Positions 1 to 7,811 of a stretch of DNA of 64,000 nt are shown here, piece after piece. The DNA comes from an uncultured Porphyromonadaceae bacterium. GTDB taxonomy: Bacteria > Bacteroidota > Bacteroidia > Bacteroidales > Muribaculaceae. The DNA lies in the NCBI GenBank assembly GCA_902495075.1, contig CABUVO010000019.1:1-64000 (forward strand), given 5' to 3'. A program made the translations under genes and the position numbers. Position 1 is the stretch's first letter, and each line of letters starts with the position of its first letter. The notes beneath the pieces are model-generated. The model saw only the letters and a program-made list of their open reading frames with translations, was not told the DNA's origin and ran no database searches.

Positions 1-1
1 C

Positions 2-58
2 CCTCTTGAAAGCTACCGGGAGTTGCTTCCCGATCGGTGGAACAAATCGCAGAAATAG
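2..58 (+). CDS. 3' end of an unidentified upstream gene (partial)
   Basis: The reading frame open from the left edge ends at TAG (56-58), giving a C-terminus ending ELLPDRWNKSQK. A strong intrinsic terminator overlaps the stop codon, which supports this as the real end of a gene entering from the left. Only 18 residues are visible, too few to name a family. Confidence 0.4.
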   Translation, partial: PLESYRELLPDRWNKSQK

Positions 59-88
59 CCGCCCATTATCTGGACGGCTATCTTTTTT
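55..88 (+). terminator. Intrinsic terminator
   Basis: Stem ATAGCCG (55-61) pairs with CGGCTAT (75-81), extended inward by CC/GG, and is followed by a run of six T (83-88). It would end the transcript of the partial gene whose stop lies at 56-58. Confidence 0.7.
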
Positions 89-207
89 ACGACCTACCTG
101 TCATCCCGGACGGTTGTACATGGAAACTCCCGGTCGATGTGGGGTTATAATTACATGCCCTCTCCAAGGGCTGATGCTATGTTTAAACCACGGGCTCTGT
201 GTCTCGG

Positions 208-233
208 TTAGGTCGTTTACGACCCTCAGTGCC
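208..233 (-). repeat. 26-bp repeat, copy 1 (inverted relative to 17665-17690)
   Basis: The reverse complement of these 26 bases is identical to 17665-17690, and partial similarity (GACACAGAG) continues past it. The core GGTCGTTTACGACC is itself a hairpin (GGTCGT/ACGACC, loop TT). In both places CTCTG-type octamer arrays lie close by. Confidence 0.8.
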
Positions 234-264
234 TAAAAATCCAAGTATGATTTCACAGCTAAAT

Positions 265-290
265 CTCTGCACCTCTGCGCCTCTGTGTTA
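265..290 (+). repeat. CTCTGTG-type octamer array, single arm
   Basis: Three imperfect 8-base units of the type CTCTGCAC/CTCTGCGC/CTCTGTGT lie in tandem. The same array occurs in this orientation at about 17855-17880 and inverted at about 17606-17630. Confidence 0.7.
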
Positions 291-493
291 TTATTTTCGT
301 GACATTTATCTAACTTAAAGATCTGCGGCGCTACGTATCCGAAGTTGACTAAATTTCTATGCAATGTCTTATTTATAATATGACTCCAATTCGACGGGAT
401 GTCATACTTGGAAGCAAAATCTTGAAACTTAGCAATTGAATCGGCTACTTGCGAAATTGGTTTCTCTTACTTGATCCCAAACGAGACGCCCCA

Positions 494-541
494 ACTGACT
501 TGAACTGAGAAAAGTTGACACTTTTGAGAGTTCAAGTCAGT
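494..541. repeat. 48-base imperfect palindrome (long stem-loop)
   Basis: ACTGACTTGAACT (494-506) pairs exactly with AGTTCAAGTCAGT (529-541). After a symmetric GAG/GAG internal loop a second stem, AAAAGT/ACTTTT, closes on a TGAC loop. No T-run follows, so it does not read as a normal terminator. It could be a regulatory hairpin or the end of a decayed element. Confidence 0.75.
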
Positions 542-681
542 CACTTACTTTCTTATTTAAAAGACTTAAAAAAGACAACTCGGAAGTAATTTTTAAATAA
601 TATTTGGACTGTTCTTATGTTAAAATAATAGTTAAAAAATGTTAAATGGGGGGGGTGCTTCATTATGGACAAAAATAATTG

Positions 682-689
682 TAAATTTG
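682..689 (+). promoter_or_regulatory. Bacteroidota -7 box (TAAATTTG) upstream of the 828 gene
   Basis: TAAATTTG fits the TAnnTTTG -7 consensus and would start transcription near 696, giving a leader of about 130 bases. No clear TTTG -33 box lies 20 bases upstream; that spot is next to a run of eight G (648-655). Confidence 0.35.
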
Positions 690-827
690 CAACAATATTA
701 TAGATTATTAGTGCAACAAATCCGAATATAGTTGATTGTAAACTATTCTATAATACACTTCTAATTAACTAATACCATCTATTAATTAGTCAATAACTAA
801 CTATTAACATAATATAAATTTAGAGTT

Positions 828-1694
828 ATGAGAAAAACTTTACTATCTGTGGCTCTCGCCGCATTCGCATTCTCTGCTGTAGCACAAGAAACAGTTTATT
901 TTGAAAGCAATTTCACTAAAATTTTTGAGCCATTCAAGGATTGGGTTGGCAGTAAGGACAATGCAACAAAATCGCTTGATGCCGTAGGAGATGACGATCC
1001 GAGCGCATATCTACCAGAAATGATTACTCCTAAAGCAACCGTTGGAGACAATAAGATAACACCTGCCTCTGTAATGGTTGATCTTGGATATGAATTTCAA
1101 AAAAATAGCGCAGGCGAGATCAAAGGATTCATCAATTGGCAGAAATTCTATCTTAGGTTCGGCACAAAAAATACCCAGGGGTCTCTTACTCTTCCGAAAA
1201 TTGAAGAATTTGGCGAAGGCAAGACCGGAATAAAAATTTCCTATGACTGGTGCCCTTGGAGGAATACCAATACAGCCAAGACAGATCCCGGGAAATATGA
1301 TGACGCAAAGATTGTAATCATTGTGAAAAACGGCGATGAGGAACATAAATTTCCACAAGAAGGGCTTAATCTTGAGGACAAACTACCACTTAAATGGTAT
1401 CCTGTTGAGGTTGACCTTCCAGGTGTGACTTTTAACAAAGATTCAAGAATAATCATTCGCAACATTGACGAACAATTCGGAGCGTCAGGACAGGAAGCCA
1501 ATTCGCCACACCGCTTTTTCCTCAACAATATAAAAGTCTTTTCTACTGGATCTACTGCAGTGGCAGAAATCGAGAACGAGACAAATGCTCCTGTAGAATA
1601 CTTCAATCTTCAGGGCGTGAAAGTATCAAATCCGGAAAATGGACTTTTCATACGCGTAAAAGGGAATAAAGCTGAGAAGGTTGTCCTCAATTAA
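828..1694 (+). CDS. Secreted protein of unknown function with LQGV-type C-terminal motif
   Basis: I do not recognise a named family for the 288-residue body. The N-terminus is a clear signal peptide, MRKTLLSVALAAFAFSAVA, with cleavage likely before QET, so the product is exported. The last 35 or so residues carry VEYFNLQGVKVSNPENGLF followed by a basic stretch and KVVLN. This short C-terminal element recurs in many secreted proteins of Bacteroidales and resembles the final strands of a T9SS sorting domain. The middle is rich in beta-prone segments, suggesting a jelly-roll-like binding module, but this is inference. It lies about 100 bases before the phosphodiesterase lipoprotein and may belong to the same nutrient-uptake locus, though a hairpin separates them. 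Confidence 0.8.
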   Translation: MRKTLLSVALAAFAFSAVAQETVYFESNFTKIFEPFKDWVGSKDNATKSLDAVGDDDPSAYLPEMITPKATVGDNKITPASVMVDLGYEFQKNSAGEIKGFINWQKFYLRFGTKNTQGSLTLPKIEEFGEGKTGIKISYDWCPWRNTNTAKTDPGKYDDAKIVIIVKNGDEEHKFPQEGLNLEDKLPLKWYPVEVDLPGVTFNKDSRIIIRNIDEQFGASGQEANSPHRFFLNNIKVFSTGSTAVAEIENETNAPVEYFNLQGVKVSNPENGLFIRVKGNKAEKVVLN

Positions 1695-1756
1695 ATATAT
1701 TTCGGCTTGACACTATATTTCACATAATTGTTTTGTATTGATATCTGCAATTACGG

Positions 1757-1780
1757 GAGGCTGTGTCCGCGCACAGCCTC
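1757..1780 (+). promoter_or_regulatory. GC-rich hairpin just upstream of the phosphodiesterase gene
   Basis: GAGGCTGTG (1757-1765) pairs perfectly with CACAGCCTC (1772-1780) around a six-base loop. It ends 12 bases before the ATG at 1792 and has no T-run, so it could affect translation or mRNA stability rather than termination. Confidence 0.55.
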
Positions 1781-1791
1781 TCTGACAACAC

Positions 1792-2748
1792 ATGAAAAAT
1801 CTCTTACATAATCTATTTTTCATTATATTGATCGGGGGGTTGACGGGCTGTGGTGAAGACACCGTTCTACAGATTCCTGATGAGGCGCAGTGCACCTCAA
1901 AAAATACACTGTATTCTGAAAACGCTGCATTCGGCAACAGGTCAGACAACCCTATTCCCCGACCATGTGGCAACATCATAGTGGCGCACAGATGCGGAGC
2001 AAAGGAGGCAAAACTTCCCGACAATTCTCTGGCTGCCTTGGATTATGCAATCAGACTTGGAGTATATGCTGCGGAATGCGATGTATACATAACTAAAGAC
2101 AACAAGGTAATAGTGGCTCATGCCGACGGAGCAACAAAGATCAACGGCTTTTATCCCTGGGAAGCGACATTGGAACAGATCCGAGAAGGGGGAACTCTCG
2201 ACAACGGAGAGGAAATCCCCACTCTTGACATATATATACGACATCTTATGGAATCCGAGGGATGCACAAAACTTTGGATCGATCTGAAGATGATTTCGAA
2301 ACCTACCTCAATACCGGAGCAAACTATAAGGGCATTTGACAAATCGATGGAAACAATCAAGGAAATGAAAGCCGAAGAATGGGTAGAATTCATATGCACG
2401 GCAAACGCAGGCGTGATGACCCATTGTTTCCCGATAGCACGCAACGCCGGCATTCCAATAGGATGGATGGCAAACAAGTCTGGTTCATATTATGCCGGCA
2501 AAGGCTACGATTGGGCGAACCTAAACGTGGAATTCATGAATGACGCATCCCACAGCGGAGACCGCACTCTTAACGAATTCTTCAATGCCGGAGTGGAAGT
2601 CAGCTTGTTCAACATCGATTCAGAAACCGATATCGAGTATTACCGATCCTACCGGCACAGGTTGAAAGGCATATGCACAAATTACCCCAAGACCTTGATG
2701 AAGATATTCAACGCTGAATCCTCAGTGAAAGAAATACCGGCAGACTAA
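1792..2748 (+). CDS. Glycerophosphodiester phosphodiesterase family lipoprotein
   Basis: Predicted to hydrolyse glycerophosphodiesters to an alcohol and glycerol-3-phosphate, acting at the envelope. The N-terminus is a lipoprotein signal with lipobox LTGC (Cys20), followed by GEDT, an acidic stretch that could direct it to the outer surface. The GDPD core is recognisable: His66-Arg67 in AHRCGA, the acidic pair Glu95/Asp97 in AAECDVYI, and His110 in VIVAHADG, where the usual HD is spaced by one residue. At 318 residues it is of normal size for the family. It sits directly upstream of susC/susD with a hairpin in the gap and is likely part of that uptake locus. The exact substrate cannot be read from sequence. 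Confidence 0.88.
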   Translation: MKNLLHNLFFIILIGGLTGCGEDTVLQIPDEAQCTSKNTLYSENAAFGNRSDNPIPRPCGNIIVAHRCGAKEAKLPDNSLAALDYAIRLGVYAAECDVYITKDNKVIVAHADGATKINGFYPWEATLEQIREGGTLDNGEEIPTLDIYIRHLMESEGCTKLWIDLKMISKPTSIPEQTIRAFDKSMETIKEMKAEEWVEFICTANAGVMTHCFPIARNAGIPIGWMANKSGSYYAGKGYDWANLNVEFMNDASHSGDRTLNEFFNAGVEVSLFNIDSETDIEYYRSYRHRLKGICTNYPKTLMKIFNAESSVKEIPAD

Positions 2749-2776
2749 TGGAAATAATGAATTATGCATTTTAAAT

Positions 2777-2813
2777 AACCGCTCCGATACGCCGGGAGCA
2801 TACCGGAACGGTT
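2777..2813 (+). promoter_or_regulatory. Hairpin in the susC leader
   Basis: AACCG-TCCG-TA (from 2777) pairs with TA-CGGA-CGGTT (to 2813), with two single-base mismatches and a nine-base loop. It lies 31 bases before the susC ATG. It could be a weak terminator of the preceding gene or a leader structure for susC. Confidence 0.5.
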
Positions 2814-2844
2814 AAATTTATAACTTACTAACAACAATAAACAC

Positions 2845-5800
2845 ATGAAAAGACTATCTTTTTTATTCGTGTTGTTTGCGTTCATGTGCGGTTCCGCCAT
2901 CGCGCAGGCAGACGAAGTGAAGGGCTTGGTAACAGATGAGCAGGGTGAGCCTCTCATCGGAGCCACGGTCTTCGTGAAAGGGACAAAAAGGGCCGCCATA
3001 ACCGACATGGACGGAAAATTCTCCATCAATGTTGACAAAGGCGCAGTGCTTCAAGCTTCCTATGTAGGTTTCGTCAAGACAGCAGTCACCGTGAAAGGAA
3101 GCGGAGACATAAAGATCGTGATGAAACCGGATGCCAATACTATGGACGAACTGGTGGTCGTCGGATATGGCACAATGAAAAAAGCAGATCTTACGGGTGC
3201 CGTAGCCAATGTCACTCAGAAAGAGATGACCATCAACCGCAACACTACCGTAGCTCAGGCTCTTCAGGGATCGATGCCGGGAGTCAGTGTCACCCGTTCC
3301 TCCGGTGCGCCTGGCGATGACGCTTCCATCCTCATCCGCGGAGTAACCACCATCAACGACTCAAGTCCGCTTGTCATAATCGACGGTGTGCCGGATGACC
3401 TGAATTCAGTTAACACTTCCGACATCGAAAGCATCTCCGTGCTGAAAGATGCCGCCTCTGCCTCAATCTACGGGGCGCGTGCCGCTTCTGGCGTGGTACT
3501 TGTGACGACAAAAAAAGCAAATGCAGGAAAGATGAAAGTGGAATATCAGGGATCCGTCGGCTTCGACATGGATACTGACCACCCCGGTGTTGTAGACGTG
3601 CAGACATATATGCGCCTGCGCAACGAAGAGGCATGGAATCAGAACGGCAATCCTGATCCATCGGTAGAAAAAAACATCTATGCAACGTTCCCGAAAGGAA
3701 ACATAGCTACCTGGCTTGAAAAGAACGCCGAGAATCCCGACCGTTACCCTATCACCGACTGGAGATCCGCCATGATCCGCAAGACGGCTCCATTTACCAA
3801 ACACACCCTGAGCTTTCAAGGAGGCACAAAGAATATCCGTAGCAAACTCACAGCCACCTATGAATACTCTGAAGGTCTGTATGATCATTATGATTACCAG
3901 CGCATAATGGTGCGCACTTCAAATTTCCTGAAGATGAACAAGTGGCTAAGCGTAACACTCGATGCCAACTATTACAACAACACTACCCATAAGCCGGTGA
4001 TAAACCCACTTAAACGCTGCATCGAGCTCGATCCAAATCGAGCATACCAAAACAGCGATGGGAGCGTCGCTGTAGGACACGCACACATCAACCCATGGGC
4101 GCAATTGCATTACGGAGGATTCAACAACGTGTGGAAAGATAATCTCACGGCGAAAGCATCAATCGTAATCACTCCGTTCAAAGGTTTGACAATAACCGGA
4201 GTGATCGCACCCGGTTTTTACTGGAACCGAACTAAAAAATTCTCAAAAATCGTCAACGACTATTCTTGGGACGGCATCCAGGGGACAGTTACAGGTCAGA
4301 TTTCCAACGATCTCAACGAACAGCGCAACAATCAGCGCACGCTGACAAAACAACTTTTAGTCAATTATAACGCAACATTCAAGGAAGACCACAGCCTCAC
4401 CGCACTCCTCGGATATGAAGACTACCACAGGCGCTACGAGACTATGAGCGGTCAGACCGTGGGAATGGCTCTCGATTCATATCCATTCTTCGACAACGCC
4501 AACAAAAACAATGAGACGCTCAAAGGTATGTTAACAGAGAATTCTTACCGTTCAGTATTCGCAAGAGCCAATTATTCGTACGCCTCCCGCTACCTTTTAC
4601 AAGCCAATTTCAGATGGGACCGCAGTTCCCGTTTCGGCTCCAAATACCGTAACGGATATTTTCCCTCTTTCTCAGCAGGATGGGTGGTAAGCGAAGAAAA
4701 ATTCATGAAAGACGTGAATCCTGCGAGCCTGAGCTTTCTGAAAATACGTGCTTCATACGGTACCCTTGGCAACGAGCGCATCGGAGACTATCCCTACTTT
4801 TCAACCCTCGAAATGGGGAACTCGATTTTCGTTGACAGCAAGGGTGGATTGATTTCCGCCAACAACGGAATAGTGGCAGCGTATGCTATTAGCAACATTT
4901 CATGGGAAACAACCCACAGCTGGGACATCGGACTTGATGCGAGTCTATTCAACTCTCGCCTATCGGTCGTGTTCGACTGGTATTGGAAAAGAACCAAAGA
5001 CATGCTTTTGGCTGTTCAGATTCCTACCTTCATGGGAGTTGATAACCCCAACCAGAATGTTGGAGACATGCACACAACGGGTTTTGATCTCCAACTCAAC
5101 TGGCGAGACAGAATCGGAGACTGGACATATTTCATTGGCGCCAACCTATCGGATTACAAATCCGTGATGGGCGATATGGGAGGCACTGTGGTGCTTGACG
5201 ACACAAACGGCTTCATCACCCGAGAGGGGGAGGAATTCCAGTCGTTCTACGGTTACATCTGCGATGGCATATTCCAGACCCCGGAAGAGGTGGCGTCATC
5301 ACCGCTACTTTATCCCGGTCTTACAAAACCGGGCGACCTTAAATTCCGTGACATCTCCGGAGCAAACGGCAAACGCGATGGCAACATATCCCCCGAATAC
5401 GACAGGGTTGTGCTTGGAAGCTCGCTGCCGCATTTTCTTTTCGGATTCAATCTGGGAGTGGAGTGGAAAGGGATAGAACTGAGTGCCATATTCCAAGGTG
5501 TAGGCAAGCAGAATGTGAGACGTACACGCGCCATGACCACACACACGTCCTCATATTACAACTATCCTTCGGCAAGCATGGGTAAATACTGGAGTTATTT
5601 CAACGACAATTATTTCAACGGAGCCGACACTCAAGACATCTTCAGCACGCCTGAAGAAAGAGCATCGGCAATATTTCCGCGTCTCGACACAAAAAACTAC
5701 AAGAACAACTACATGGAGATGACTGACAAGTGGATATTCAACGGTGCCTACCTGCGGTGCAAGAGCATAACGCTTGCCTATAATTTCCAGAAAAACATCC

Positions 5801-5958
5801 TCAGAAAACTCCATTTGTCAAGCCTACGGATTTTCGCCTCGGGATCAGATCTTTTCTGCTTCAACCATTATCCCGACGGTTGGGATCCCGAGACTAAAAA
5901 CGACGGCTCGTCATATATCGCTAAATCATTCAATTTCGGCGTGAAAATAAGTTTCTAA
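2845..5958 (+). CDS. SusC/RagA family TonB-linked outer membrane transporter
   Basis: Outer-membrane beta-barrel that imports substrate captured by its SusD partner, powered by TonB-ExbBD. Seen in order: a signal peptide (about residues 1-20, ending SAIAQA), a carboxypeptidase-regulatory-like domain (about 25-100, GLVTDEQGEPLIGATVFVKG), the SusC signature MDELVVVGYGTMKKADLTGA, a plug domain (to about 220, with SPLVIIDGVPDD and ASIYGARAASGVVLVTTKK), then a long barrel ending FNFGVKISF with the C-terminal aromatic typical of barrel proteins. The 1037 residues match the family. The susD gene begins one base after its stop. The substrate is unknown; neighbouring phosphodiesterase, sulfatase and nuclease genes point to phosphate- or sulfate-bearing molecules. 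No sigma/anti-sigma or hybrid two-component regulator is adjacent. Confidence 0.96.
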   Translation: MKRLSFLFVLFAFMCGSAIAQADEVKGLVTDEQGEPLIGATVFVKGTKRAAITDMDGKFSINVDKGAVLQASYVGFVKTAVTVKGSGDIKIVMKPDANTMDELVVVGYGTMKKADLTGAVANVTQKEMTINRNTTVAQALQGSMPGVSVTRSSGAPGDDASILIRGVTTINDSSPLVIIDGVPDDLNSVNTSDIESISVLKDAASASIYGARAASGVVLVTTKKANAGKMKVEYQGSVGFDMDTDHPGVVDVQTYMRLRNEEAWNQNGNPDPSVEKNIYATFPKGNIATWLEKNAENPDRYPITDWRSAMIRKTAPFTKHTLSFQGGTKNIRSKLTATYEYSEGLYDHYDYQRIMVRTSNFLKMNKWLSVTLDANYYNNTTHKPVINPLKRCIELDPNRAYQNSDGSVAVGHAHINPWAQLHYGGFNNVWKDNLTAKASIVITPFKGLTITGVIAPGFYWNRTKKFSKIVNDYSWDGIQGTVTGQISNDLNEQRNNQRTLTKQLLVNYNATFKEDHSLTALLGYEDYHRRYETMSGQTVGMALDSYPFFDNANKNNETLKGMLTENSYRSVFARANYSYASRYLLQANFRWDRSSRFGSKYRNGYFPSFSAGWVVSEEKFMKDVNPASLSFLKIRASYGTLGNERIGDYPYFSTLEMGNSIFVDSKGGLISANNGIVAAYAISNISWETTHSWDIGLDASLFNSRLSVVFDWYWKRTKDMLLAVQIPTFMGVDNPNQNVGDMHTTGFDLQLNWRDRIGDWTYFIGANLSDYKSVMGDMGGTVVLDDTNGFITREGEEFQSFYGYICDGIFQTPEEVASSPLLYPGLTKPGDLKFRDISGANGKRDGNISPEYDRVVLGSSLPHFLFGFNLGVEWKGIELSAIFQGVGKQNVRRTRAMTTHTSSYYNYPSASMGKYWSYFNDNYFNGADTQDIFSTPEERASAIFPRLDTKNYKNNYMEMTDKWIFNGAYLRCKSITLAYNFQKNILRKLHLSSLRIFASGSDLFCFNHYPDGWDPETKNDGSSYIAKSFNFGVKISF

Positions 5959-5959
5959 T

Positions 5960-7687
5960 ATGTTTATCAATATCAAGAAAAAAATGATGAAAAAAACAAT
6001 ATATGGTGCAATAGCCGGCTGCGCTCTTGGGCTGGTTTCCTGCGCGCAGATTGACATTGAGCCATTGTCGCAGCCCACAAAAGAGACATGGTACAAGAAT
6101 GCAAAGGAAATACGCATGAGCACCGATGCTCTTTACAGCTACAAGCAGTGGATTCTCGAATCGAAAAACCCGTTCAATCTCGATACATGGACCGACGACT
6201 GGTTTCAGAACGGAGCCATAGCCGATCCGGGACCTACAGGGAACCTTGCCTCCGACCTCGCGTTGATAGTTAATTACTGGAAAACCACTTATGGAGCGAT
6301 AAACAATGCAAACATCATTATTGAAAGCTGCTCACGTCTGGCTGATTCTGCCGAAGCGACGGAAATCAGCCAGATAGAGGGCGAAGCCAAATTCCTGCGT
6401 GCCACCTTTTATTCCTATATCCTTTTCTTCTGGGGAGACTGCCCCTATTACACCGGAGACATAACAATCTCTGAGGCGGAAGCGATGGGGCGCACTCCGA
6501 AAGAAGAGGTGCTCCGCAAAATCTATCAGGATTATGACGAGGCGTATGAACTTCTGCCGGAAACAAATATCGGGAAGGCTTGCAAATCTACGGTAGCTCC
6601 ATTCAAGGCACGCGTTGCCCTCTGGATGGGAGACTGGAGAACCGCTGCCGACGAAGCATGGAAATGCATTGAATCCAAAGCCTATTCCCTTGACAAGAGT
6701 TTTGCCGACGTGACTTCACCCGACAGTAATTCGGAGGAATGGATCTTGACATTGAAAAGGAGCGCATCGCTCGACAACTCTTCACGCTTTCCAACCACCA
6801 ACTATGTGCCGCGTATAGTGTCTGGATACACGGGCAACCGCGGACCTTCTTGGGAACTTCTTCTATCCTTCCTCTGCACTGACGGCCTGCCTGTCGATAA
6901 ATCACCTCTTTACGATCCGCACAACCCATTCCGCAACAGAGATCCTCGCTGTGCGGAGACGATAGTGCCGTTCGGGGAGGTTTTCCTCGGATTCGAGTAT
7001 AATCCGGGAAAAGAGAAGGTGCTTAATGTGGCGACTGGCAAGAAAGTGAAGAATTCATCATCGCCCCTTGTCGACAACGGTGCCCCGACAAGCGCTCTTC
7101 ATCTCAAAAAAGGTGTTGATGAAACATGGATTGATGACAAATACGCCGAAAACCAAGTGCCTGTGCTGCGTTTCGCAGATGTGTTGCTGACATATGCCGA
7201 GGCGAAGGTAGAACTCGGAGAGATCGATGATTCGGTGCTGAAAGCAATCAACGATGTTCGTTCCCGTGCGTATAACGGCACAGGAATCACAGCTCCGAAA
7301 GTAGAGACTAAAGATCAGGCAGAACTACGCAGCCAGATACGTTTCGAACGCCGCATGGAGTTTGCATTCGAAAACAAAAGATATTTCGACATCATACGCT
7401 GGCGTCTTGCAGAGACATGCATGAACCGACCGATGTATCAATGCCTTCAGGGGGTAGTCAAGGACAGCGACCTCTCCAAGCAGGTTGCCTCGGGCGATTT
7501 CTTCTTCACCAACAAGGCTCTACCCATTGTCGACGAAAACGCACTTGTCGATGTCAAGCCGCTACTTGCTACGGGCACCATTCGACAGCATATTGCACGC
7601 TCATTCCCTAAACGACAGTATCTTTTCCCAATCCCTGTTTATGACATAATGACTGCACCCGCAATGAAACAGAACGACGGGTATTAA
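5960..7687 (+). CDS. SusD/RagB family outer membrane lipoprotein
   Basis: Surface lipoprotein that caps the SusC barrel and binds its substrate. The first ATG (5960) gives MFINIKKKMMKK; the ATG at 5984 gives the more typical lipoprotein signal MMKKTIYGAIAGCALGLVSC, with lipobox LVSC and Cys20, and is probably the true start. Family marks are an early TPR-rich helical region (GEAKFLRATFYSYILFFWGD), a central variable loop region, and the C-terminal block PVLRFADVLLTYAEAKVELG followed by IRFERRMEFAFENKRYFDIIRW. About 570 residues is normal. It is translationally close to susC (one-base gap) and is followed after 124 bases by the sulfatase gene. Confidence 0.95.
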   Translation: MFINIKKKMMKKTIYGAIAGCALGLVSCAQIDIEPLSQPTKETWYKNAKEIRMSTDALYSYKQWILESKNPFNLDTWTDDWFQNGAIADPGPTGNLASDLALIVNYWKTTYGAINNANIIIESCSRLADSAEATEISQIEGEAKFLRATFYSYILFFWGDCPYYTGDITISEAEAMGRTPKEEVLRKIYQDYDEAYELLPETNIGKACKSTVAPFKARVALWMGDWRTAADEAWKCIESKAYSLDKSFADVTSPDSNSEEWILTLKRSASLDNSSRFPTTNYVPRIVSGYTGNRGPSWELLLSFLCTDGLPVDKSPLYDPHNPFRNRDPRCAETIVPFGEVFLGFEYNPGKEKVLNVATGKKVKNSSSPLVDNGAPTSALHLKKGVDETWIDDKYAENQVPVLRFADVLLTYAEAKVELGEIDDSVLKAINDVRSRAYNGTGITAPKVETKDQAELRSQIRFERRMEFAFENKRYFDIIRWRLAETCMNRPMYQCLQGVVKDSDLSKQVASGDFFFTNKALPIVDENALVDVKPLLATGTIRQHIARSFPKRQYLFPIPVYDIMTAPAMKQNDGY

Positions 7688-7739
7688 TTCTCCGTCAATC
7701 TTTTTAGCCCGGGAAGGTCATTATAATCTGCTGACTTGT

Positions 7740-7765
7740 GGAGATCCGGATGTAGCCGGGTCTCC
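7740..7765 (+). promoter_or_regulatory. Hairpin in the leader of the sulfatase gene
   Basis: GGAGA-CCGG (7740-7749) pairs with CCGG-TCTCC (7756-7765) with one internal mismatch and a six-base loop. It lies 46 bases before the sulfatase ATG. No U-run follows, so it is more likely a leader or mRNA-processing structure than a terminator. Confidence 0.5.
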
Positions 7766-7811
7766 CTTCTCAGCAAAATCGGATATAACAACCCAATTAT
7801 ACTTAAAATAC

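Larger units (their letters stand above)
89..827. other. Repeat-bearing intergenic region, no convincing gene
   Basis: No open frame here looks like a real protein. The stretch holds a copy of a 26-bp repeat (208-233), a CTCTG-type octamer array (about 265-290), a long stem-loop (494-541), a run of eight G (648-655) and a promoter-like TAAATTTG (682-689). The last 200 bases are very AT-rich and include a weak hairpin, CTAATTAA (761-768) with TTAATTAG (782-789), in the probable leader of the next gene. Confidence 0.6.

Noticed and set aside
6..236. A 76-codon open frame at the left edge
   Set aside because: It runs through a terminator and the 26-bp repeat, has no family look and a Cys/Pro-rich random composition.
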